Below are positions 1 through 4,923 of a DNA stretch of 5,647 nt, piece by piece (within the stretch, counting starts at the first letter, position 1; each line of letters opens with the position of its first letter). This stretch comes from Planctomycetota bacterium (GTDB lineage Bacteria > Patescibacteriota > Patescibacteriia > Patescibacteriales > UBA12465): the NCBI GenBank assembly GCA_025453315.1, contig JALOQQ010000068.1:1-5647 (forward strand), in the 5' to 3' direction. A model generated the notes under the pieces. That model saw only the letters and a program-made list of their open reading frames with translations, ran no database searches and was not told where the DNA came from. The position numbers and the translations under genes were made by a program.

Positions 1-198
1 TTTTTGTTTGTTTATTTTTAATTGATGTTTTTTTATATACCAATTATCTATATTTATAGATCCTTTTTTTTCTGTTGAATGATTTGGTTCTTTAATAAAA
101 AGAAATTTTTCTTCCCTTTTTAATATATTTGCTAAAGTTGTTTTTCCGGAACCCCAAAAACCTTCTAATATAATTTTCTTAATCTTTTTGTTGTACAT
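1..198 (-). CDS. P-loop nucleoside/nucleotide kinase-like protein, N-terminal part (cut by window edge)
   Basis: This minus-strand reading frame opens with ATG at 198-196 and stays open for 66 codons to base 1, so the C-terminal part is missing. The N-terminus reads MYNKKIKKIILEG and runs into a Walker A P-loop, GFWGSGKTT (residues 13-21), preceded by a hydrophobic beta strand (IILEG). That is the usual start of the thymidylate-kinase / deoxynucleoside-kinase type of P-loop kinase. A later KEPNHS (36-41) sits where thymidylate kinases have their REPG-like segment, and DNWYIKK (51-57) follows. The inferred role is phosphorylation of a nucleoside, nucleotide or similar small molecule in the cytoplasm; the substrate cannot be told. 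It lies on the same strand as the kinase-ThiC-nucleotidyltransferase-Nudix run at 1796-4766 but is separated from it by the opposite-strand T9SS gene. The start is well fixed: the P-loop follows at normal distance and a -10-like box lies just upstream. Another P-loop ATPase class is possible because the diagnostic LID region is outside the window. Confidence 0.72.
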   Translation of the reverse strand, partial: MYNKKIKKIILEGFWGSGKTTLANILKREEKFLFIKEPNHSTEKKGSINIDNWYIKKHQLKINKQK

Positions 199-200
199 AA
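185..200. repeat. Left copy of a 16-bp inverted repeat flanking the T9SS gene
   Basis: The plus strand reads TTTTTGTTGTACATAA. Its exact reverse complement occurs at 1701-1716. The left copy covers the start codon and first codons of the left-edge kinase. The right copy is intergenic, between the T9SS gene stop and its terminator. The two copies bracket the complete T9SS gene and its upstream region. No transposase or invertase is visible in the window, so a mobile or invertible segment is only one reading; chance in A+T-rich DNA is another. Confidence 0.45.
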
Positions 201-204
201 TTTA

Positions 205-213
205 ATTATATCA
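205..213 (-). promoter_or_regulatory. Extended -10 promoter candidate for the left-edge kinase
   Basis: Read on the minus strand, this is TGATATAAT, a consensus -10 box with the TG extension. It ends six bases before the ATG at 198, so transcription starting at the normal distance would begin at or next to the start codon, giving a leaderless message. No good -35 hexamer is visible at 16-18 bases, which extended -10 promoters can tolerate. The A+T richness makes chance boxes common, so support is modest. The same nine bases form the -10 of the plus-strand gene at the right edge. Confidence 0.4.
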
Positions 214-234
214 TAATATTGTATTATAATTTTT

Positions 235-264
235 TTGATATTGACTTTTTTGTTAAAATATACT
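235..264 (+). promoter_or_regulatory. Sigma-70-like promoter candidate for the T9SS-sorted protein
   Basis: TTGATA (235-240) and TATACT (259-264) are separated by 18 bases, which fits a -35/-10 pair. It would give a leader of roughly 95 bases before the ATG at 365. The classical Bacteroidota -7 element (TAnnTTTG) was looked for upstream of this gene and not found. A 15-bp palindrome begins at the end of the -10 box and could act as an operator. Confidence 0.4.
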
Positions 265-277
265 ATCATTATGATAG
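263..277. repeat. 15-bp perfect palindrome overlapping the T9SS gene promoter
   Basis: CTATCAT-T-ATGATAG is a perfect 7-bp inverted repeat around one central base. It lies over the end of the candidate -10 box and the expected transcription start of the gene at 365. Position and symmetry suit a dimeric repressor site, but no regulator gene is in the window and the sequence is A+T-rich, so function is unproven. Confidence 0.35.
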
Positions 278-364
278 ATTATTGTTTTTTGATCTTACAA
301 ATTTTAATATCCTGACATGAAGAAATAGTTGAAATATAAGTAATAATTTAAAATCCTCAGTAAA

Positions 365-1663
365 ATGAAAAAAAATGTGATTTTCTCAATCGTAATGGTT
401 GGTTTGGTGTCCATTATGGCCACTATTCCAACAAACCAGAAAGTAGCTTGGCAAACCATTTTGGGTACTGACTACATTTCTAATGTTGTGATCCCCGCTC
501 CTGATGGAGCCTCTATCGTCGCCGGCAAGAATAATAAAGCTTTTGTAGCCAAGATATCTTCTAATGGTGAGATTATTAAAAAAACAGAAATAAGTGGAGC
601 TACTAAGGTGAATCAAATAATTGCTATTCCTGATGGTTATATTGTTGCTTGTGTAAACGACACTGTTGGTGTATTTGTTAAATTAAACTCCAGTTTAGAA
701 GTTGTTTTAGTACAAAAATATAATGGAGATTTAATGACTAATAATAGCTATGAGTTTATTACAAGACTCTCTGGTGGGGAATATATGGTAATTGGTGGTA
801 ACACCTTAGCCCGTCTTGATCCTAATGGTAAAATAGCTAATAATAATTTAGCTGAAACTATAGTTACTGGAAACTTTGTTATTGAACTAAACGGTTCTAT
901 TTATTATGGTGGCGATGGTATTGATGAAAAAGGTGCTTATATTGCAAAATGCGATGTTCATTTAGATAAAAAAATGAGTAATAATTTTGTTGATTGGGCT
1001 CGCTTTTCTTCAGTGTTTATTGACAAAAATAATCTTGTGATAGGTGCAACTAAAAAAGGTCTTCAAGTTGGTGGAATAATTACGCTCGATACCACTGGAA
1101 ATATTGTTTCTAAAATCGAATTTCCTTTTAATGGTATTGTAACTTTTGTGACTAAATATGACAACGACAATTTTGTTGTTACTGGTTACAATGATGAAGA
1201 TAGTTATTCAGGCATTTTAAAAATTGTCAGCAAAACAGGAGAAGTAAAAGCTACTCTCGTCGATGAGGGAGTAGATAAAACTCTCAAATCAGCTTATGTG
1301 GCAGATTCAAGTATTGTCTTAGCTGGTTATGGCAATTTAAATGATCCAGGAGAGTATAAAGCTGGTGGCTTCGTTGCTAAATTAACCACTAAAAGCAGTG
1401 GCACTACAATTACTATTTTAAGTCATGAATCGGTTGATTGCGCTTTTTACCCAAACCCGGTTATAAACCAAGCCAATCTCCGTTTAGCTAATTATGCTAA
1501 CTACAACATTTCTGTTTTTGACCTTTCAGGAAAGCAAGTACTTACTACCAGCTTCTCAGGAAACAACTATACTTTTGACAGAGGTAACTTGTCCTCAGGC
1601 ACTTACTTACTAAAAGTATCTGGTTCTGGCCAAAGTTATTCCAAGAAGATTGTATTGAAGTAG
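365..1663 (+). CDS. Secreted beta-propeller-like protein with T9SS type A C-terminal sorting domain
   Basis: The 432-residue protein starts with a Sec signal peptide: MKKN, then a hydrophobic run (about residues 5-18), with possible cleavage after Ala19. The body (about 30-345) has around seven recurring units of roughly 45 residues, each with a hydrophobic strand such as GYIVACV, NNLVIGA or SSIVLAG followed by a strand ending in NG- or TGx-type turns (SSNGEI, DPNGKI, TTGNI, KTGEV). That pattern is typical of a seven-bladed propeller. Residues 354-432 match a Por/T9SS type A sorting domain: FYPNPV (361-366), DLSGKQV (386-392), LSSGTYLLKV (409-418) and the terminal KKIVLK. In Bacteroidota such domains direct proteins through the outer membrane for surface anchoring or release. 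No T9SS machinery or catalytic domain is visible here. The gene is less A+T-rich than the minus-strand genes, has its own promoter candidate and terminator, and sits between two minus-strand nucleotide-enzyme genes, hinting at acquisition. There is no clear Shine-Dalgarno; the start is chosen because the signal peptide begins there. Confidence 0.85.
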   Translation: MKKNVIFSIVMVGLVSIMATIPTNQKVAWQTILGTDYISNVVIPAPDGASIVAGKNNKAFVAKISSNGEIIKKTEISGATKVNQIIAIPDGYIVACVNDTVGVFVKLNSSLEVVLVQKYNGDLMTNNSYEFITRLSGGEYMVIGGNTLARLDPNGKIANNNLAETIVTGNFVIELNGSIYYGGDGIDEKGAYIAKCDVHLDKKMSNNFVDWARFSSVFIDKNNLVIGATKKGLQVGGIITLDTTGNIVSKIEFPFNGIVTFVTKYDNDNFVVTGYNDEDSYSGILKIVSKTGEVKATLVDEGVDKTLKSAYVADSSIVLAGYGNLNDPGEYKAGGFVAKLTTKSSGTTITILSHESVDCAFYPNPVINQANLRLANYANYNISVFDLSGKQVLTTSFSGNNYTFDRGNLSSGTYLLKVSGSGQSYSKKIVLK

Positions 1664-1700
1664 AGAGCGGAAAAGATTAGTTGGAATTTTTAACAAAGTG

Positions 1701-1716
1701 TTATGTACAACAAAAA
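1701..1716. repeat. Right copy of the 16-bp inverted repeat flanking the T9SS gene
   Basis: TTATGTACAACAAAAA is the exact reverse complement of 185-200. It lies 37 bases after the T9SS gene stop and just before the terminator hairpin. Read on the plus strand it would spell the same MYNKK start as the left-edge kinase but is followed by unrelated sequence, so it is not a gene start. Confidence 0.45.
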
Positions 1717-1724
1717 ACACACAT

Positions 1725-1768
1725 AAAGCCCATATCGTTCACCAAGAAACGAATGGGCTTTTTCTTTT
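1725..1768 (+). terminator. Rho-independent terminator of the T9SS gene
   Basis: AAAGCCCAT (1725-1733) pairs with ATGGGCTTT (1753-1761). After a one-base bulge, TCGTT (1735-1739) pairs with AACGA (1748-1752), leaving an 8-base loop. The stem runs into TTTTCTTTT on the plus strand. It lies about 60 bases past the stop at 1663. On the minus strand the stem is the same but the following tract (TATGTGTGTTTTTT) is poorer, so it may also weakly end the operon that stops at 1796. Confidence 0.85.
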
Positions 1769-1795
1769 ACCCAGATTTAATGGTCAAAAATTGGT

Positions 1796-2212
1796 TCACA
1801 TTATTATGTCTAAAATATTATTATCCCAAAATTCGAATTTTTGAGAAGTAATTTGTTTCTGAGATAACCAAATATAAGGCAAATTTTCTGATTTAGATAC
1901 TTTTTTTCCAGTCAATTTGGCATTATAGATAATTTTTATTTGGTGTAGAATTTTATTTTTTTTCTTTTTTACAATAGGATAATTACCTCTAAAATTAATA
2001 ATTTTAATTTCTAAACCAGTTTCTTCTTCCGCTTCTCGTTTGGCTCCGGACATCAGATCTTCCCCTAACTCTAACCATCCCTGAGGAAGATTATACTTAC
2101 CATTTTCTTTAACTAATAAAAATTTACCCTTATTTTTTATTAAGCATCCAACTATAACAAACGGTTGTGTGATGCAGCGATTTTTTTTAGGTTGATAATT
2201 ATTAATATTCAT
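1796..2212 (-). CDS. Nudix hydrolase
   Basis: This 138-residue protein is of normal length for a single-domain Nudix enzyme. The Nudix box is complete at residues 45-67 and follows GX5EX7REUXEEXGU exactly: G45, E51, R59, E60, E63, E64, G66, L67. The glutamates bind the divalent metal that drives hydrolysis of nucleoside diphosphates linked to another group. An upstream strand (FVIVGCLIKNKGKFLLVKE) and NLPQGW before the box are typical. The substrate cannot be read from sequence; candidates are an oxidised or modified nucleotide, or a nucleotide-linked product of the operon. It is the last gene of the run: its ATG overlaps the nucleotidyltransferase stop by 11 bases, so translation is probably coupled. 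A weak AGGA lies 11 bases before the ATG. The TGA stop at 1798-1796 is followed closely by the hairpin shared with the convergent T9SS gene. Confidence 0.92.
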   Translation of the reverse strand: MNINNYQPKKNRCITQPFVIVGCLIKNKGKFLLVKENGKYNLPQGWLELGEDLMSGAKREAEEETGLEIKIINFRGNYPIVKKKKNKILHQIKIIYNAKLTGKKVSKSENLPYIWLSQKQITSQKFEFWDNNILDIIM

Positions 2213-3053
2213 ATTTTTTAATTTCCTGAAATTTGTTTAAAGTATTTTTATATATAGAAAATAGTTTACAAAAAGATATTTTATTTTTTTTCCCTAAAAT
2301 GGGCCAAGAGTCTATTTCCGATTTAGAATAATGTGATTTTTTATTGAACATTTTTAAAAAAATATTTAATTCATATAAACGATTAGCGACTTTTGATAAA
2401 CAAATTTTATCATTCTCGGTTGGGTATTTTCCGTATCTCGCAAGTCTTTGTTTTATATTATTTAAATTCACCTTAATAAATACATAAGTATTATATAATA
2501 AATTTGGAGATTTTATAAAAGAGTTTCCGAATATTACAACGTTTCTCCAGTAAGCTATAGAGGTCTCGTGTTTAATTACCTCTTTATGGATAATGCCACC
2601 TCTTATAATATCGTTTATTTTAGTACCATTTTCTAGATTATCTCTGCCATAAATAAAAATATCAATAGTCTTAATTTTATATTTACTGAAATTTTTAGGG
2701 ATTTCTAAAATTTTTTTATACTTAAAGAAACTTCCATCCACCACAACTCCAATATCGATATCATTTGGTTTATAACCATTAGGACTAAAAATAAAACTAC
2801 CATAAGAGAATATAGAAACGATTTTGTGGTTAGGAGCTAAGCGATTAATTATTTTTATAATCCACTCAATATCTTTTTTTATAATTTCTATCCTACTTTT
2901 TATTTGTTTTAATCTTTTTTGACTTATGTTAGTAATATATGGATTTTTTTTAGAAATTAAAAAAGACCTAAAGCTAGGTCTTTTTTTGCCAATAATTTTA
3001 ATCGGATAATTATATTTATAAATTGGTTCTAAATATTTTTCAATTTTTTTCAT
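2202..3053 (-). CDS. Pol-beta-type nucleotidyltransferase
   Basis: This 283-residue protein (from ATG at 3053) carries the nucleotidyltransferase signature: SYGSF at 83-87 (the hG[GS] motif, G85-S86), then NDIDIG at 97-102 with the metal-binding pair D98 and D100. A probable third acid, D131, sits in KTIDIFIYG. Such enzymes transfer a nucleoside monophosphate to a protein, RNA, antibiotic or small molecule. About 65 mostly basic residues precede the core, and a C-terminal region of about 130 residues, predicted largely helical by eye, follows. The acceptor is unknown and I recognise no named subfamily. A GTG at 3104 in the same frame would add 17 residues read from the end of the ThiC-like gene; ATG 3053 is preferred because it leaves only a 14-base overlap. 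The 3' end overlaps the Nudix gene by 11 bases. A terminator-like hairpin lies inside the coding sequence at residues 23-32. Confidence 0.8.
   Translation of the reverse strand: MKKIEKYLEPIYKYNYPIKIIGKKRPSFRSFLISKKNPYITNISQKRLKQIKSRIEIIKKDIEWIIKIINRLAPNHKIVSIFSYGSFIFSPNGYKPNDIDIGVVVDGSFFKYKKILEIPKNFSKYKIKTIDIFIYGRDNLENGTKINDIIRGGIIHKEVIKHETSIAYWRNVVIFGNSFIKSPNLLYNTYVFIKVNLNNIKQRLARYGKYPTENDKICLSKVANRLYELNIFLKMFNKKSHYSKSEIDSWPILGKKNKISFCKLFSIYKNTLNKFQEIKKYEY
2959..2986 (-). terminator. Terminator-like hairpin inside the nucleotidyltransferase coding sequence
   Basis: AAAAAAGACCTA (2959-2970) and TAGGTCTTTTTT (2975-2986) form a perfect 12-bp stem around a 4-base loop. The stem is symmetric, so on either strand its 3' arm ends in a T-run, as in an intrinsic terminator. 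It falls about 23 codons into the nucleotidyltransferase gene (KKRPSFRSF region), 54 bases after the ThiC-like stop codon. It could cause attenuation or polarity for the last two genes when translation lags. The hairpin is certain from sequence; termination is not shown. Confidence 0.45.
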
Positions 3054-4149
3054 ATAATTTTTTTTGAGTAAGAATAAGTGGGCAATATGGACCGCATTTT
3101 TCACAACCCTTCTTATTAGAACTAGGATTACAGCTTAATGATTTTAATCTTAGTTTTAATATTTCTTCATCCTTCATTCTTAATTCATGAATTCTGGTAG
3201 AATCTCCTGCGTGAACAGCTATCTTGGCTGATTTTATACCCATTATTGAATCCTCTATGGTGGGGAAGCCGATATGTTCTCTTGGAGGAACTACAGTTAT
3301 TTTCCCAACATTGTATCGAGCCGCCTCTGCTATTCCTATAACTGCAGCTATATGATCATTTTCTTCTGCAATATCCGTAACTATTGGTCCTAATTGCTGA
3401 AATGGGATATACTCATTGTGTCTTTGCCTTAAATTTTCTATACCACTTCTAATAGTTTCTAATGGTTGGTGGCTCATGGTTTCTATTACTGTTTTTATGC
3501 CAAGATTATTGAGTTTTTTGAAAATATTAAATTGATATTCAATTTCATCATTATGGGCGCAATCATTAGCCTCGCAGATTCCTGCTGGACGAAAACTAGC
3601 TCCAAGATGAATAATAATTCCAAAAGTTTTTAAAATCTCTACAAAATCTTCAAAAATTTCGTGGTAAGGATTTATCTGGTTATATTTTCTTATATATGTG
3701 GCCAGCATCCCACCCTGTCTTCCCGTAATAGGAATAAGTCTATTATAGTATATTTTATGCAAATCATCAATATTATAAGGAAAAAAATTAACTGTCATTT
3801 GATCGCCACCATTAAGAATAAAATTTTTAATTTCATTAAAAAGTTTCTCTGGTGGTATTTTATTTTTATTTTCTGCATAGACCAAATAAGGAGGATTAAA
3901 ACCAACACCGATATGGGGATATTTTTCTTTTACATAGGCCCATAGGGGAATATCAAGTCTTATCGTACTTAAATCTGTAATAGTATGAACACCTAATTCT
4001 GCAGCTATATCAATCTTTTTAATCTCTAAATCAATATCCTTTTTATTTTTACTATTAGTGCCAACAATAAAGTTTATAAGAGTTGGTAAATTTTTTCCAA
4101 AAGGAATATTGGTTTTTCCTGTGGTGTTTCCTAAAATTAATTTTTCCAT
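3040..4149 (-). CDS. thiC: ThiC-family (phosphomethylpyrimidine synthase-like) radical-SAM protein, divergent
   Basis: This 369-residue protein aligns by eye along most of ThiC, which rearranges aminoimidazole ribotide to the thiamine pyrimidine HMP-phosphate using SAM and a 4Fe-4S cluster. Family landmarks appear in order: INFIVGT (25-31, ThiC NANIGTS), ELGVHTITDLST (51-62), GDQMTV (115-120), TGRQGG (142-147), LGASFRPAG (182-190, GDGLRPG), IETMSHQP (222-229, EGPGHVP), LGPIVTDI (253-260), NDHI (264-267), PREHIGFP (289-296, KEHLGLP) and KIAVHAGD (309-316, KIAAHAAD). H227 and H292 match the two histidines I take as zinc ligands in ThiC. The C-terminal cluster motif is C349-X2-C352-X3-C356, one residue shorter than the usual C-X2-C-X4-C, with an extra C340. 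The stretch before it is about 20 residues shorter than in E. coli ThiC, and the bacterial N-terminal extension is absent. The symbol denotes family, not proven function; no other thi gene is visible. ATG 4149 follows the kinase stop after two bases. Confidence 0.82.
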   Translation of the reverse strand: MEKLILGNTTGKTNIPFGKNLPTLINFIVGTNSKNKKDIDLEIKKIDIAAELGVHTITDLSTIRLDIPLWAYVKEKYPHIGVGFNPPYLVYAENKNKIPPEKLFNEIKNFILNGGDQMTVNFFPYNIDDLHKIYYNRLIPITGRQGGMLATYIRKYNQINPYHEIFEDFVEILKTFGIIIHLGASFRPAGICEANDCAHNDEIEYQFNIFKKLNNLGIKTVIETMSHQPLETIRSGIENLRQRHNEYIPFQQLGPIVTDIAEENDHIAAVIGIAEAARYNVGKITVVPPREHIGFPTIEDSIMGIKSAKIAVHAGDSTRIHELRMKDEEILKLRLKSLSCNPSSNKKGCEKCGPYCPLILTQKKLYEKN

Positions 4150-4151
4150 AA

Positions 4152-4766
4152 CTACAATTTTAAAAGGGTTAAACTATTAATTACTTTTTTATAAACCTGA
4201 GGAATACTTTCATTACCATTTATTATAGTAAAAGAATATTTTTTTGATAATTTTTCTAAATAATTATCAAATTTTTCTAAATATTCAATACTATTTAAAT
4301 CATAACCTCTTTCTTTTATTCGTTTAAAGGCTATGTCAACATCTGTTTTGAGCCATATTATTGTTGATGGTAAACATATGTCAGAGATTATTGTTTCTGC
4401 CAACTCCAGAGTTTTTTTTGAGCAACCTCTAGCATAAGATCCAGCCAACCAATCTAAACAAGTTCTTGAAGAAATAATTGAAGCATTTATTTCATTGTAA
4501 GGTCTTACGTTAATGAAATTTTGCCTTATTAATTCAAATGACATCGCTATCATGTAATTATCTTCGCCAAGAAACTCAGAAATTGATTTATATCCATTGT
4601 TTTTCGCCACAGCATAGCTAATTTCAGAAACTAAATTCCTTGGAGATTCGATTTGAATAACGTTTAAACCTTTATCTCTAAGCCAAGAAACTAGAAAGTT
4701 AGCCTGCGTTGTTTTCCCAGAACCATCTATTCCAGTAAAACTGATATTTATTCTTTTCTTTCTCAT
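4152..4766 (-). CDS. Thymidylate kinase-like P-loop nucleotide kinase
   Basis: The 204-residue length is normal for dTMP kinase. The Walker A loop GIDGSGKTT is at residues 12-20 after strand INISFT. IESPRN (39-44) occupies the place of the TREPG segment. SSRTCLDWLAGSYARG (99-114) corresponds to the DRY..S..AYQG region, but the Asp before the Arg is replaced by Ser (S100-R101). A LID-like RIKERGYD (149-156) and a helix EYLEKFDNYLEKL (161-173) follow, as in the family. Known family members phosphorylate dTMP to dTDP with ATP; the altered DR motif suggests a different or relaxed substrate, perhaps the pyrimidine-type product of the adjacent ThiC-like protein. It is the first gene of the four-gene minus-strand run, two bases ahead of the ThiC-like ATG. 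No Shine-Dalgarno precedes ATG 4766. A genuine housekeeping dTMP kinase is the alternative. Confidence 0.82.
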   Translation of the reverse strand: MRKKRINISFTGIDGSGKTTQANFLVSWLRDKGLNVIQIESPRNLVSEISYAVAKNNGYKSISEFLGEDNYMIAMSFELIRQNFINVRPYNEINASIISSRTCLDWLAGSYARGCSKKTLELAETIISDICLPSTIIWLKTDVDIAFKRIKERGYDLNSIEYLEKFDNYLEKLSKKYSFTIINGNESIPQVYKKVINSLTLLKL

Positions 4767-4798
4767 TTATTTAATTGTTTAAAAAACTATTTCAAAAA

Positions 4799-4827
4799 AT
4801 ATTATAATATATTTCAAAAATAGTCAA
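4799..4827 (-). promoter_or_regulatory. Promoter candidate for the kinase-ThiC-like-nucleotidyltransferase-Nudix operon
   Basis: On the minus strand TTGACT (4827-4822) matches a -35 in five of six bases. A perfect TATAAT (4806-4801) follows at 15 bases, or TAATAT (4804-4799) at 17. Transcription would start around 4790-4795, leaving a leader of about 25-30 bases before ATG 4766. That is too short for a TPP riboswitch, and no CTGAGA thi-box is present. Confidence 0.5.
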
Positions 4828-4842
4828 AGGTGATTAAAAGGC

Positions 4843-4862
4843 TTGTACATAATTATATACAA
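4843..4862. promoter_or_regulatory. Near-perfect 20-bp inverted repeat between divergent promoters (operator candidate)
   Basis: TTGTACATAA followed directly by TTATATACAA forms a 20-bp palindrome with a single mismatched pair. It lies midway between the minus-strand -35 (4822-4827) and the plus-strand -35 (4881-4886), where one dimeric regulator could control both directions. The half-site TTGTACATAA recurs at 191-200 and, inverted, at 1701-1710. No regulator gene is visible nearby. Confidence 0.4.
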
Positions 4863-4880
4863 TTTTGTCGAAAATAAATT

Positions 4881-4909
4881 TTGCCCAAAATATCTAAAAA
4901 TGATATAAT
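4881..4909 (+). promoter_or_regulatory. Sigma-70 promoter candidate for the right-edge secreted protein
   Basis: TTGCCC (4881-4886), a 17-base spacer and TATAAT (4904-4909) with an upstream TG (4901-4902) form an extended -10 promoter. The expected start is near 4916, giving a leader of about 8 bases to ATG 4924 or 20 bases to ATG 4936. Confidence 0.55.
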
Positions 4910-4923
4910 AATTATAGAAAAAT

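Noticed and set aside
271..315. 14-codon ORF upstream of the T9SS gene (possible leader peptide)
   Set aside because: It has no ribosome binding site, regulatory codon run or attenuator hairpin; short frames like this are expected by chance.
386..616. 76-codon minus-strand open frame
   Set aside because: It lies wholly antisense to the well-supported T9SS-sorted gene and shows no recognisable domain.
1796..1798. Recoded TGA (alternative genetic code) as in some CPR lineages
   Set aside because: TGA ends two conserved genes at sensible lengths just before or within the next gene; no in-frame TGA is needed inside any conserved domain.
1859..1869. CTGAGATAACC resembling part of a thi-box (TPP riboswitch)
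   Set aside because: It is inside the Nudix coding sequence, on the opposite strand, with no thiamine gene downstream and no second riboswitch arm seen.
3054..3104. GTG start giving the nucleotidyltransferase 17 more residues
   Set aside because: The added codons are the ThiC-like Cys-motif region read in another frame, and ATG 3053 gives the compact overlap seen elsewhere in the operon.
3661..3945. 94-codon plus-strand open frame
   Set aside because: It is antisense to the conserved ThiC-like gene; its Ile/Phe/Lys-rich composition is what the opposite strand of this A+T-rich gene yields.
4843..4908. 21-codon TTG-initiated frame after an AAAGGTGAT-like sequence
   Set aside because: It overlaps the divergent promoter elements, encodes nothing recognisable, and its start is part of the palindrome.
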